From a virus, in the IMG/VR virus record IMGVR_UViG_3300046005_001206, positions 1 to 60,180 of that record: a stretch of DNA of 60,180 bases; one strand, written 5' to 3'. Within the stretch, counting starts at the first letter, position 1, and the number at the start of each line of letters is the position of its first letter. Under the pieces are notes generated by a model, which was given only the letters and a program-made list of their open reading frames with translations, ran no database searches and was not told where the DNA came from. Positions 37,639 to 44,536 of the stretch are shown here, piece by piece. The position numbers and the translations under genes are program-made.

Positions 37639-38043
37639 ATGACAATGCATCTTCTTGGTCCGGCTTACACGACCACCAATACGCGTGTACGAAAGACCAA
37701 GACTAGTGCCACGCAGTACCATAAGTACTATATTGATTGGCGTGATGACTGCAAATTCAACAAGCGGCTTGGTACAACGCCAAAGACTCTAGACGAGTAC
37801 ATTGCGTATCGTCAGGGAAAGTACAAGCCAAAGCTCCGTGGCACACCGTTGCCAGAGTATAATGTATCCAACCACCGTGAACGCTATCCATCACAGACCG
37901 ACACTGGTGTCACATTTGCCAAGAAGCCAAACGTCTACACAGGCGATAAGTTGCTAGGTATTGCCACTATGCATAAGTCCAACATGGTTCCTGTCTTCAG
38001 TCAGGAGGATGCTGAAGAGATTGCTAAGATGCGCCGGGGCTAA
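37639..38043 (+). CDS. Conserved phage protein of unknown function
   Basis: 134 residues. It ends with GIATMHKSNMVPVFSQEDAEEIAKMRRG and has YPSQTDTGVTFAKKPNVYTG in the middle, both parts of a short protein conserved in many T4-like and podoviral marine phages (SL.D.....KK....YTG....GI.TMHKSNAVPV). Basic N-terminal half (RVRKTKTS). Function unknown. Confidence 0.8.
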   Translation: MTMHLLGPAYTTTNTRVRKTKTSATQYHKYYIDWRDDCKFNKRLGTTPKTLDEYIAYRQGKYKPKLRGTPLPEYNVSNHRERYPSQTDTGVTFAKKPNVYTGDKLLGIATMHKSNMVPVFSQEDAEEIAKMRRG

Positions 38044-38051
38044 AATAGTTG

Positions 38052-38080
38052 TGTACAAATTATCCAAAATATCGTATTGT
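38052..38080 (+). promoter_or_regulatory. TGTACA-class promoter
   Basis: TGTACA, 17 nt, TATTGT; precedes 38105. Confidence 0.75.
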
Positions 38081-38104
38081 AAATAATAACATGTGGAGAT
38101 TATT

Positions 38105-38275
38105 ATGAACCAACGTCCTGGTAAGACTCATTTGGCTGCACTCGGTGATAGTCAAAATATTGCACTTCGTTCTCTTATTGACTATGTCAAGAATGCACGA
38201 GTTGCTCTTGACGAAACTGAACTCGAACATTGCGGTCAACCGTGGCTCCGTACATATGATGGGAAGTTGAAATGA
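38105..38275 (+). CDS. Small hypothetical protein
   Basis: 56 residues, MNQRPGKTHLAALGDSQNIAL...; GGAGATTATT precedes the ATG at 38105. ATGA overlap with the zinc-ribbon gene. Confidence 0.6.
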   Translation: MNQRPGKTHLAALGDSQNIALRSLIDYVKNARVALDETELEHCGQPWLRTYDGKLK

Positions 38276-38679
38276 TTATTCAAAATGCTGTAACATGTCT
38301 CGGTTGCGGAGACTTCATCTTCTCTAAGCACAGTCACGATTTTGTAACTTGCACCTGTGGTGCTATCTCGGTCGATGGCGGCCAGGCGTATCTACGTCGG
38401 GTAGGTGCTATCCATAACTTTACTGAACTCAGCTGGGAGCTTCCTGACGAACTGTACAATGCTTGTGCAGCGGCTGTTGAAGATGCTATCAATACCAACC
38501 GCAATAAGTTTGGCATTGCCAATGCTGTGATGCGTAAGCTTCGCGAAGCTGGTCGTGTGGTTGCTGAGCATGAGCAGCGTATCTTTGCTGAGAATAAGGG
38601 CCTCGATGAGATCATGGTTGAAGAAGCAGATGGAACTTTTAATCGTTATAGAAAGGTCGTAGAATGCGATACTCTTTAG
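38272..38679 (+). CDS. Zinc-ribbon phage protein
   Basis: 135 residues. The N-terminal CLGCGDFIFSKHSHDFVTCTCG, followed by AISVDGGQAYLRR, is a compact CxxC...CxC zinc ribbon of a kind that recurs in phage genomes. A helical extension follows (DELYNACAAAVEDAI...). Nucleic-acid or protein binding; no defined function. Confidence 0.7.
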   Translation: MIIQNAVTCLGCGDFIFSKHSHDFVTCTCGAISVDGGQAYLRRVGAIHNFTELSWELPDELYNACAAAVEDAINTNRNKFGIANAVMRKLREAGRVVAEHEQRIFAENKGLDEIMVEEADGTFNRYRKVVECDTL

Positions 38680-38966
38680 AACGCGAAGGCGATGGTGCCG
38701 GTGATCGTGGCGGCATGAGTGATGCCATCACTCCTATTTGGGACGAAAACCAGAAGATGATCGACACGATCATCGAACAAAACGCCCGCCCAAAGGTAGG
38801 AGCGGTTATGAGAGTTGGCTCAATTTATGCTCGTAGCTACGATCATCACGACTGGTGGATGACTACGCCTATCACAGAGATCCTTGAAGAACACACCAGG
38901 GAAGATGGTGCAGAGTATGTTCGCTTCAAGACCCGTAACTCGATCTATATATGGAGATGCCAGTGA
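38664..38966 (+). CDS. Hypothetical protein
   Basis: 100 residues, MRYSLEREGDGAGDRGG...; VGAVMRVGSIYARSYDHHDWWMTT suggests a small beta barrel. It overlaps both neighbours by 16 nt. No family recognised. Confidence 0.6.
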   Translation: MRYSLEREGDGAGDRGGMSDAITPIWDENQKMIDTIIEQNARPKVGAVMRVGSIYARSYDHHDWWMTTPITEILEEHTREDGAEYVRFKTRNSIYIWRCQ

Positions 38967-39199
38967 ATCTTGAGACTGAGGCATATGAAGGAGAGTTGCG
39001 TAAACTGCGTCAAGTTTACGCAATGGTCAAGCACATCGGCCTTATAGAAAAACTTGGTGGCATCTACTTCATCTGTGGTGAAAGCGGCGCCAAAGACGAC
39101 AATGACCTTCCCGATAACATCTATATTTGTCCGGCATATGGATGTGATTGGTTTCAAGTATATAAAAAAACGGACAAATCTTTTGGACCTGAATGGTAG
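38951..39199 (+). CDS. Hypothetical protein
   Basis: 82 residues; helix (YEGELRKLRQVYAMVKHIGL) followed by strands with two Cys (FICGESG, YICPAYGCDWF). The start is ATG 38951 or 38957, both overlapping the previous gene. Confidence 0.6.
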   Translation: MEMPVNLETEAYEGELRKLRQVYAMVKHIGLIEKLGGIYFICGESGAKDDNDLPDNIYICPAYGCDWFQVYKKTDKSFGPEW

Positions 39200-39209
39200 G
39201 AGAATGAAT

Positions 39210-39452
39210 ATGAAGCATACTATTGAACTTGATTATGAAACTATAGACAAGATCGTTACTGAAACATTGCTTGAACAGCGGTCGAGTCTCCTTGAGGACT
39301 ATCAGAATGGTAACGTTCGTGTGTTCGATACGGATCCTGTCAACGACCGTAAACAGATTGGCGAGGTGATCAAGGCACTGGAGAAGGTCATTGACTGGTA
39401 CTCTATACCTGGTACCTATAAGTTCGCTGAACTGCCTACCTTCGATGCCTAA
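39210..39452 (+). CDS. Small hypothetical protein
   Basis: 80 residues, MKHTIELDYETIDKIVTETLLEQ...; TAGGAG nine bases before ATG 39210. The pattern DPVNDRKQIGEVIKALEKVIDWY is typical of a short phage family of unknown function. Overlaps the next gene. Confidence 0.65.
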   Translation: MKHTIELDYETIDKIVTETLLEQRSSLLEDYQNGNVRVFDTDPVNDRKQIGEVIKALEKVIDWYSIPGTYKFAELPTFDA

Positions 39453-39831
39453 GTATCTTGTAGAAACAATCTCGATACACCGTATTCGTTATGTTGTCGA
39501 TTGTGAGAGTGCAGAACATGCAAAAGACACAGTCACGATGAACGAGGCGGAAGAGTTTTCTCAGATGCATATCGACGAGTTAGTCACTTCTGCTCGCGTG
39601 ATCGATGACGCCGAGTATCTTCGTATGTTCGACGAGGATAATGACTATCTCAAAGGGTGGTCAGAAGAGCAGAAATTTAATTATGTGCACGAAGTAAACT
39701 ATGATACTTCAAATCCAGATATGAAAGAACTTGATCCTAGCCAACGTGACTGGGAATACGATGGCGGCGGAGTAAAAGTCTGGAAAGGCACAATGCAACG
39801 TTATGAGGTAGAAAATAATGGAACAGAATAA
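39445..39831 (+). CDS. Hypothetical acidic protein
   Basis: 128 residues, MPKYLVETISIHRIRYVVDC...; a beta start (RIRYVVDCESAEHAKDTV), as in small phage proteins annotated with a YxVExxS-type opening. It overlaps the previous stop by 8 nt and the Sm-like gene by 14 nt. Confidence 0.65.
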   Translation: MPKYLVETISIHRIRYVVDCESAEHAKDTVTMNEAEEFSQMHIDELVTSARVIDDAEYLRMFDEDNDYLKGWSEEQKFNYVHEVNYDTSNPDMKELDPSQRDWEYDGGGVKVWKGTMQRYEVENNGTE

Positions 39832-40081
39832 AGTATATACAATTAAGTTGATGTCGGGCGAAGAACTCATTGCTCGTGTCAAGCAAGAAGGTGGTGTCAC
39901 CGAACTGCTGAAGCCTCGTACAGTTGGTATGGGACCTCAAGGTTTTGCTATGATGCCATGGATGATGTCAGCTCCTGATAACAACGTCGTCATCTCTGAT
40001 ACTGTGATTGTTGGCGCCACTGAAACAAGCGCACAGGTTGCTACACAATATCTGAAACAGGTGACAGGAATTCAAGTCTAA
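39818..40081 (+). CDS. Sm-like phage protein, short form
   Basis: 87 residues. YTIKLMSGEELIARVKQEGGVTELLKP matches the K(L/I)xSGExxIxxV opening of the Sm-like family of T4-like phages, and PDNNVVISDTVIV corresponds to the second Sm motif region. It is related to the longer protein at 2228. RNA binding is inferred. One-base overlap with the SGNH gene. Confidence 0.65.
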   Translation: MEQNKVYTIKLMSGEELIARVKQEGGVTELLKPRTVGMGPQGFAMMPWMMSAPDNNVVISDTVIVGATETSAQVATQYLKQVTGIQV

Positions 40082-40497
40082 TGCTTGAATGTTTGATCAT
40101 GGGAGACTCGATCGCAGTTGGAACGAAGATGTTTGCTCCAAAAGAGTGTGTATCTTATTCGAAAGGTGGTTGGAATACTTGGCAATGGAACAAAAAGTGG
40201 GGTAAGACTCCGCTTGAAGCCAAGACAATCGTGATTAGCCTCGGAACAAACGATCATAGCGGCGTGAATACGAAAAAAGAGTTTACAAAAATTAGAACTC
40301 GTATTAAGGTAGGCAATATAGTATGGATCATGCCTCCTTGTAATAAAGGCTTTTGCAAACCTGCAGTCAACACTGCAGTGAAGAGCATTGCTGTCAGTTA
40401 CGGAGATCGTATCATCTCTACTTCGTATGTTCAACCTGATAATGTCCATCCGTCATGGCGTGGATATAAAGATCTCGTAAAGAAAGCTGGAATATGA
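40081..40497 (+). CDS. SGNH/GDSL hydrolase-like protein
   Basis: 138 residues with all SGNH blocks: IMGDSIAVGTKM (Ser), VSYSKGGWNTW, VISLGTNDHSG (GxND) and PDNVHPSWRGY (Asp/His). A complete small esterase; likely acts on cell-wall or capsule esters or in the virion. The second SGNH protein of the window (compare 13017). Confidence 0.8.
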   Translation: MLECLIMGDSIAVGTKMFAPKECVSYSKGGWNTWQWNKKWGKTPLEAKTIVISLGTNDHSGVNTKKEFTKIRTRIKVGNIVWIMPPCNKGFCKPAVNTAVKSIAVSYGDRIISTSYVQPDNVHPSWRGYKDLVKKAGI

Positions 40498-41051
40498 ATG
40501 TATTTGTATTAGATACTGATCCTGTAAAAGCAGCTCAGCTGCAGTGTGATAAACATGTAGTCAAGATGATCGTCGAGAGCGCTCAGATGCTCTCGACAGT
40601 TCATCGTATGCTCGACGGCGAGCAGTGTCGTATTCCTTCAAAGTCTGGTAAGACGATGTCGAAGGCATGGACTCTTCCTGACGAACGCGAAGATACGTTC
40701 TATCGTGCTGTGCATATGCACCATCCTTGCACGATTTGGACTGCACAGAGTAATAACAACTACACTTGGCACTGGGTACATTTTGCTGCTCTCTGCGACG
40801 AGTATACGTATCGCTATGGTAAAGTTCATAGTACTGATACACTCTTACGAGAAGCACTCAAGCAATTGCCTCGTAATATTCCAATTGGCTACAAGACTCA
40901 GTTTCCGTTGGCCATGGCGGCTTTTCCCGAGTGTATCGATTACAGCGACATCGTAGGATCTTATCGTAAGTTCTATCAGACAAAGCAAGAACGATTTAAG
41001 ATGGCTTGGACAAAGCGTCCTATTCCAGAATGGTTTACTGTCGCAGCATAA
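40494..41051 (+). CDS. Conserved phage protein of unknown function
   Basis: 185 residues. FVLDTDPVKAAQLQCDKHVVKM, HHPCTIWTAQSNNNYTW, CDEYTYRYGKVH and RPIPEWF at the end are diagnostic of a protein found in many T4-like marine phages. Conserved His, Cys, Asp, Trp suggest an enzyme. Function has not been assigned to my knowledge. ATGA overlap with the SGNH gene. Confidence 0.8.
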   Translation: MNVFVLDTDPVKAAQLQCDKHVVKMIVESAQMLSTVHRMLDGEQCRIPSKSGKTMSKAWTLPDEREDTFYRAVHMHHPCTIWTAQSNNNYTWHWVHFAALCDEYTYRYGKVHSTDTLLREALKQLPRNIPIGYKTQFPLAMAAFPECIDYSDIVGSYRKFYQTKQERFKMAWTKRPIPEWFTVAA

Positions 41052-41053
41052 CA

Positions 41054-41061
41054 TATAAATA
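41054..41061 (+). promoter_or_regulatory. T4-type late promoter box TATAAATA
   Basis: Exact TATAAATA three bases after the stop of the previous gene, yet only 13 nt before a terminator hairpin. A GATAAATA variant at 41114-41121, after the terminator, may be the working promoter of 41138. Confidence 0.5.
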
Positions 41062-41073
41062 GAATTAATACGG

Positions 41074-41109
41074 CCGCTCCAGTAGAGATACTCGGAGCGG
41101 TTTTATTTT
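41074..41109 (+). terminator. Intrinsic terminator
   Basis: CCGCTCC...GGAGCGG with a 13-nt loop followed by TTTTATTTT. It ends the early-gene run from 37588. Confidence 0.85.
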
Positions 41110-41137
41110 GTTTGATAAATATGTCAAAGGAGTTTTT

Positions 41138-41863
41138 ATGAGTGTAGCATCAGACAAGTTTGAAAAAGATGTAGCGGCAGCTATCAACTCGGCGCCGAAT
41201 ACTAAAGCAGTACAGGGCCGCGATGTCAAATATGCTGATGTGCAAGTAACTCGCAATGGAACTACAGCGTGGCTCGAAGTAAAGATGTCTCATGGAGATA
41301 ATCTTTCGAATCCAAGATGTTTTTATATGGATGGAAAGTGGCAGACTACCTACACTACACCTGTTGCAGCTGAAGCTGTAAAGATCCTAAACGCATCTTC
41401 TCAAGCTGCAAAGTTTATCAAAGACATCTCCGCTTATTCTGGAATTCCTCACAAATCAATTATCATTGCAACGAATAAAGGCCAACTTAAAATGCCTGGT
41501 TGTGTACCGTTGCATGTCATGAAGAGCTACTTTGGCCAATCTGGTATAAATCGCTATATTGCTAACGAGCCGAATATGAATATCGGAGAACTCGTAACGA
41601 GACACTACCTCGAAGGAAAAGCTGCACCAGCATATTATATTCAAGCGGGCGATGACTTCTATATGATTGGTTCTAAAAATCCGTTTGGCCTCGACAGAAA
41701 TATTCCAAAGCTGGCAGGAACAGGAGATTTTAAGGTTCGTGTCTCGACTCGATCACAGTATTATGAAGTTCAAGCTGAGGTAAAGATCAAAGAGTTCATG
41801 CCTAAAAAATCAAAGTACACCGTTCTTGGAACTCCAGGAAAAATAAATCCTTTTTCGAAATAA
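41138..41863 (+). CDS. PD-(D/E)XK-like nuclease domain protein
   Basis: 241 residues, MSVASDKFEKDVAAAINS... VKYADVQVTRNGTTAWLEVKMS contains D...ExK in the right spacing and strand context for a PD-(D/E)XK core; helix 1 (EKDVAAAI) precedes it as in the fold. A similar protein occurs in other marine T4-like phages among late genes. AAAGGAGTTTTT sets the start. Virion-borne or host-DNA nuclease is possible. Confidence 0.6.
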   Translation: MSVASDKFEKDVAAAINSAPNTKAVQGRDVKYADVQVTRNGTTAWLEVKMSHGDNLSNPRCFYMDGKWQTTYTTPVAAEAVKILNASSQAAKFIKDISAYSGIPHKSIIIATNKGQLKMPGCVPLHVMKSYFGQSGINRYIANEPNMNIGELVTRHYLEGKAAPAYYIQAGDDFYMIGSKNPFGLDRNIPKLAGTGDFKVRVSTRSQYYEVQAEVKIKEFMPKKSKYTVLGTPGKINPFSK

Positions 41864-41867
41864 AGCA

Positions 41868-41896
41868 TGTACATTTTATCGAAACTATGGTAGAGT
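41868..41896 (+). promoter_or_regulatory. TGTACA-class promoter, leaderless configuration
   Basis: TGTACA, 17 nt, TAGAGT; the predicted start at about 41902 equals the ATG of the next gene, which lacks a good RBS. Confidence 0.7.
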
Positions 41897-41901
41897 AAAC
41901 T

Positions 41902-42507
41902 ATGATAAAGAAACGATTCAGAGAGTTTATTGGTTCAGGTACACTTACGATATTCGATATCGATGAGACGCTCTTCCATACGTATGCCAAAGTTGCTGTT
42001 GTGAAAGATGGTAAGACAGTTCGTATGCTAGATAACCAAGAGTTCAACACATATAAGCGTAAGAAGGGTGAAACCTACGACTTCGGAGAGTTTGCTAACG
42101 CAGAGGTGTTCCGCAAGTCATCGAAGCCAATCACTCGAATGGTTGCCAAAACAAAAGCTATCTTTGCTAACTCGAAAAAGAATCCTCATAGTCGAGTGAT
42201 TATCTGTACAGCACGTGCTGACTTCGATAACAAGGACATCTTCCTTCAGACATTCAGAGATCATGGTCTTCCTATCGATAATATCCATGTCGAACGTGCT
42301 GGTAACTTGAAGATTGACTCATCGGCTGAAGCCAAGAAGATCATCTTTAAGAAATATATAAATACCAAGAACTATACAAAGTTAAGATTGTTTGATGATG
42401 CTCCTAGCAATCTTCATGCGTTTCTTTCATTGAAGAAAGAATTTCCTGATATTACGTTCGAAGCTTATTTTGTAAATCCTGATGGATCGGTAAAAACAGT
42501 ACGATGA
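41902..42507 (+). CDS. HAD-superfamily phosphatase-like protein
   Basis: 201 residues. TIFDIDETLFHTYAK is the DxDxT nucleophile motif; VIICTARADFDNK supplies motif II Thr/Ser; LRLFDDAPSNLHAF supplies the acidic motif. N-terminal RFREFIGSG resembles the head-targeting starts of its downstream neighbours. Conserved in T4-like marine phages beside the next genes. ATGA overlap with 42504. Confidence 0.75.
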   Translation: MIKKRFREFIGSGTLTIFDIDETLFHTYAKVAVVKDGKTVRMLDNQEFNTYKRKKGETYDFGEFANAEVFRKSSKPITRMVAKTKAIFANSKKNPHSRVIICTARADFDNKDIFLQTFRDHGLPIDNIHVERAGNLKIDSSAEAKKIIFKKYINTKNYTKLRLFDDAPSNLHAFLSLKKEFPDITFEAYFVNPDGSVKTVR

Positions 42508-42671
42508 AAACATTTAAACATTTTGTCTCTGAACAGCACGTAGACCACAAGGGTAATCCTATTACTGTGCAAGACATCCGTCTTATAGCTGGCGAAGGAA
42601 AACTTTTAAAAAGAACTATTAAACAAGCTGTTGATGTAATTAAAAGGCATCGCATGAAGAGAAACCCATAA
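42504..42671 (+). CDS. Small protein with capsid-targeting-like N-terminus
   Basis: 55 residues, MKTFKHFVSEQHVDHKG... The first ten residues match the T4 IPIII/IPII capsid-targeting peptide MKTYQEFIAEA, which ends at a prohead-protease site. Basic C-terminus (VIKRHRMKRNP). Overlaps: ATGA with the previous gene, TAATG with the next. Probably a packaged internal head protein (inference). Confidence 0.65.
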   Translation: MKTFKHFVSEQHVDHKGNPITVQDIRLIAGEGKLLKRTIKQAVDVIKRHRMKRNP

Positions 42672-43840
42672 TGACCACATTTAAAGATTTCCTTGCAGAA
42701 GAGCTTGACGAAAGCAAACTGAAGCATCTTGAGCATGCCGAAGATCATGTAATCAATGCTGGTCATGAAGGCTTTTCGCATGCCTATCACAACCTAAAAG
42801 ATGTGCATGATAAGTTGACTGGAAAGAAAAACGATACCAAAGTGACCATGAAGTATGATGGTTCTCCTTCTGTCGTATTCGGTCGACATCCTCAAACTGG
42901 TCGATTCTTTGTCGCATCAAAGTCTGCCTTTAATAAGAATCCAAAGATTAACTATACCGAAGACGATATTCAAAAGAATCATGGTCATGCGCCTGGCTTG
43001 GTAACAAAACTGAGAGCAGCTTTACAGCACCTTCCGAAGGTGACACCGAAGAAAGGGGTTTTCCAAGGCGATATTATGCATACGCCTGACGATGTTCATG
43101 ACAATGATGGTCGAGTGCACTTCACTCCGAATACCATTACATATTCTGCTGCGAAGGCATCTGCACAAGGTAAAGCCGCTCTCAATTCGAAAATTGGTGT
43201 TGCTGTTCATACCAAGTATAATGGCAACAACCTCGAAGACATGCAAGCCGAGCACGGCGCCGAACTCGGCGATTTTGGATTGCATAAAGATGTGCATTTG
43301 ATTTCTACCGCGCATCGCCTTGATAATATCAAGTATACTCCTCAGAATCGCGAAAGATTTGCAAAGGCGATGTCTGCAGCAGCTGCAGCCAATAAGAAAA
43401 CAAAGCCTGAAACATATGAAGCGATTAAAGGCCATGAGATTCCTCTGAAGACTTATATCAATCATACTGTTCGTACTGGTACAAAACCGAATGTCGAAGG
43501 TTTTATGAATCACTACATCAAGTCGCATCAAAAGAAAGTTGATAGTGTAAAAACTGACAAATCAAAAGCCGCGAAAACTGCTGAGATGGAAACTGCAATT
43601 GGCCACGTTCAACGCAATCGTAGGCACTTTGAAAATGTGTTAAATCAACATAAGGCATTACAAAAGGCCAAGAACGTATTAACGAATACGCTTTCGAGCA
43701 ATTCAGAATTTGATCATAGCATTAATGGAAAGAAAGCAAAGCCTGAAGGTTTTGTAGTAGTCAGACATAATCGTCCTACTAAGTTTGTTGATCGTGCTGA
43801 GTTCTCGGCAGCCAATTTTAATAGGGATAAAGCAGTATGA
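42671..43840 (+). CDS. Nucleotidyltransferase/ligase-like protein with head-targeting N-terminus
   Basis: 389 residues. After MTTFKDFLAEEL (capsid-targeting-like), VTMKYDGSPSVVFG has the KxDG adenylation motif of DNA/RNA ligases; GVFQGDIMHT, PEGFVVVRHN and TKFVDRAEF correspond in order to motifs IIIa, IV and V. Known in marine T4-like phages as a family without assigned function (I recall DUF6267). A virion-carried ligase-like enzyme would be unusual. Confidence 0.7.
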   Translation: MTTFKDFLAEELDESKLKHLEHAEDHVINAGHEGFSHAYHNLKDVHDKLTGKKNDTKVTMKYDGSPSVVFGRHPQTGRFFVASKSAFNKNPKINYTEDDIQKNHGHAPGLVTKLRAALQHLPKVTPKKGVFQGDIMHTPDDVHDNDGRVHFTPNTITYSAAKASAQGKAALNSKIGVAVHTKYNGNNLEDMQAEHGAELGDFGLHKDVHLISTAHRLDNIKYTPQNRERFAKAMSAAAAANKKTKPETYEAIKGHEIPLKTYINHTVRTGTKPNVEGFMNHYIKSHQKKVDSVKTDKSKAAKTAEMETAIGHVQRNRRHFENVLNQHKALQKAKNVLTNTLSSNSEFDHSINGKKAKPEGFVVVRHNRPTKFVDRAEFSAANFNRDKAV

Positions 43841-44448
43841 AGTCCATTCATATTACACAAGGAAGATTTAATCCTGTCCATGCTGGACATGCGATGGTTG
43901 TGAAACATGTGATGGATTCTGCTAAAGCGGAAGGTGCTGATCATAAGATCTTGACGACTGGATCTCATGATGCCAAGAAGAACCCTTTGACACCTGAGCA
44001 GAAGGTAAAGCATCTTTCTCGTGCTGTCAAAGGAGCGAAGGTTGAAGCGATGAGTAAAGATCATCCTACTCTTTTGCATCAGATGTCGAAGTTGCATAAA
44101 GCTGGTTACACACATGTGACGATGCATGTTGGTTCTGATCGTGTCAATGAATTCCATAAACTCCTACATCAGTATAATGGCAAAGATCTCAAGCATGGTC
44201 ATTATAACTTTAAGAGCATTAAGGTCAAGTCAGTAGGCGGAGAACGTAAAGAAGGCGGAGGTGGAATTGAATCCGCTTCTGGTACTGCTATGCGTAAGCA
44301 CGTTACCGCAGGTGATAAGGAATCATTCCATAAGATGGCTCCATCAGGTATGAGTAAAGCACATAAAGATGAACTGTATCATGATGTCCGCAAAGGCATG
44401 GGCGTGAACGAATCATTCATTGTGAGATTTAAAAACTGGATTGGTTGA
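43837..44448 (+). CDS. Cytidylyltransferase-like protein
   Basis: 203 residues. HITQGRFNPVHAGHAMVV contains the HxGH motif and SASGTAMRKHV the SxTxxR-type motif; MHVGSDRVNEF is typical of the phage branch. The C-terminus NESFIVRFKNWIG recalls the head-targeting F..F motif at the other end. Always adjacent to the ligase-like gene in related phages (recollection). ATGA overlap. Confidence 0.75.
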   Translation: MKSIHITQGRFNPVHAGHAMVVKHVMDSAKAEGADHKILTTGSHDAKKNPLTPEQKVKHLSRAVKGAKVEAMSKDHPTLLHQMSKLHKAGYTHVTMHVGSDRVNEFHKLLHQYNGKDLKHGHYNFKSIKVKSVGGERKEGGGGIESASGTAMRKHVTAGDKESFHKMAPSGMSKAHKDELYHDVRKGMGVNESFIVRFKNWIG

Positions 44449-44467
44449 TCCGTTAAAGTTTCTTTGT

Positions 44468-44475
44468 TATAAATA
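44468..44475 (+). promoter_or_regulatory. T4-type late promoter box TATAAATA
   Basis: Exact TATAAATA 62 nt before the large late gene at 44537; the intervening leader could fold (GGTTTGCGG...). Confidence 0.75.
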
Positions 44476-44536
44476 GGTTTGCGGTTAGGCTACGGCAATC
44501 CCGTTTGTGTAACAGATAAGCCCAAGGGAAACTCTG

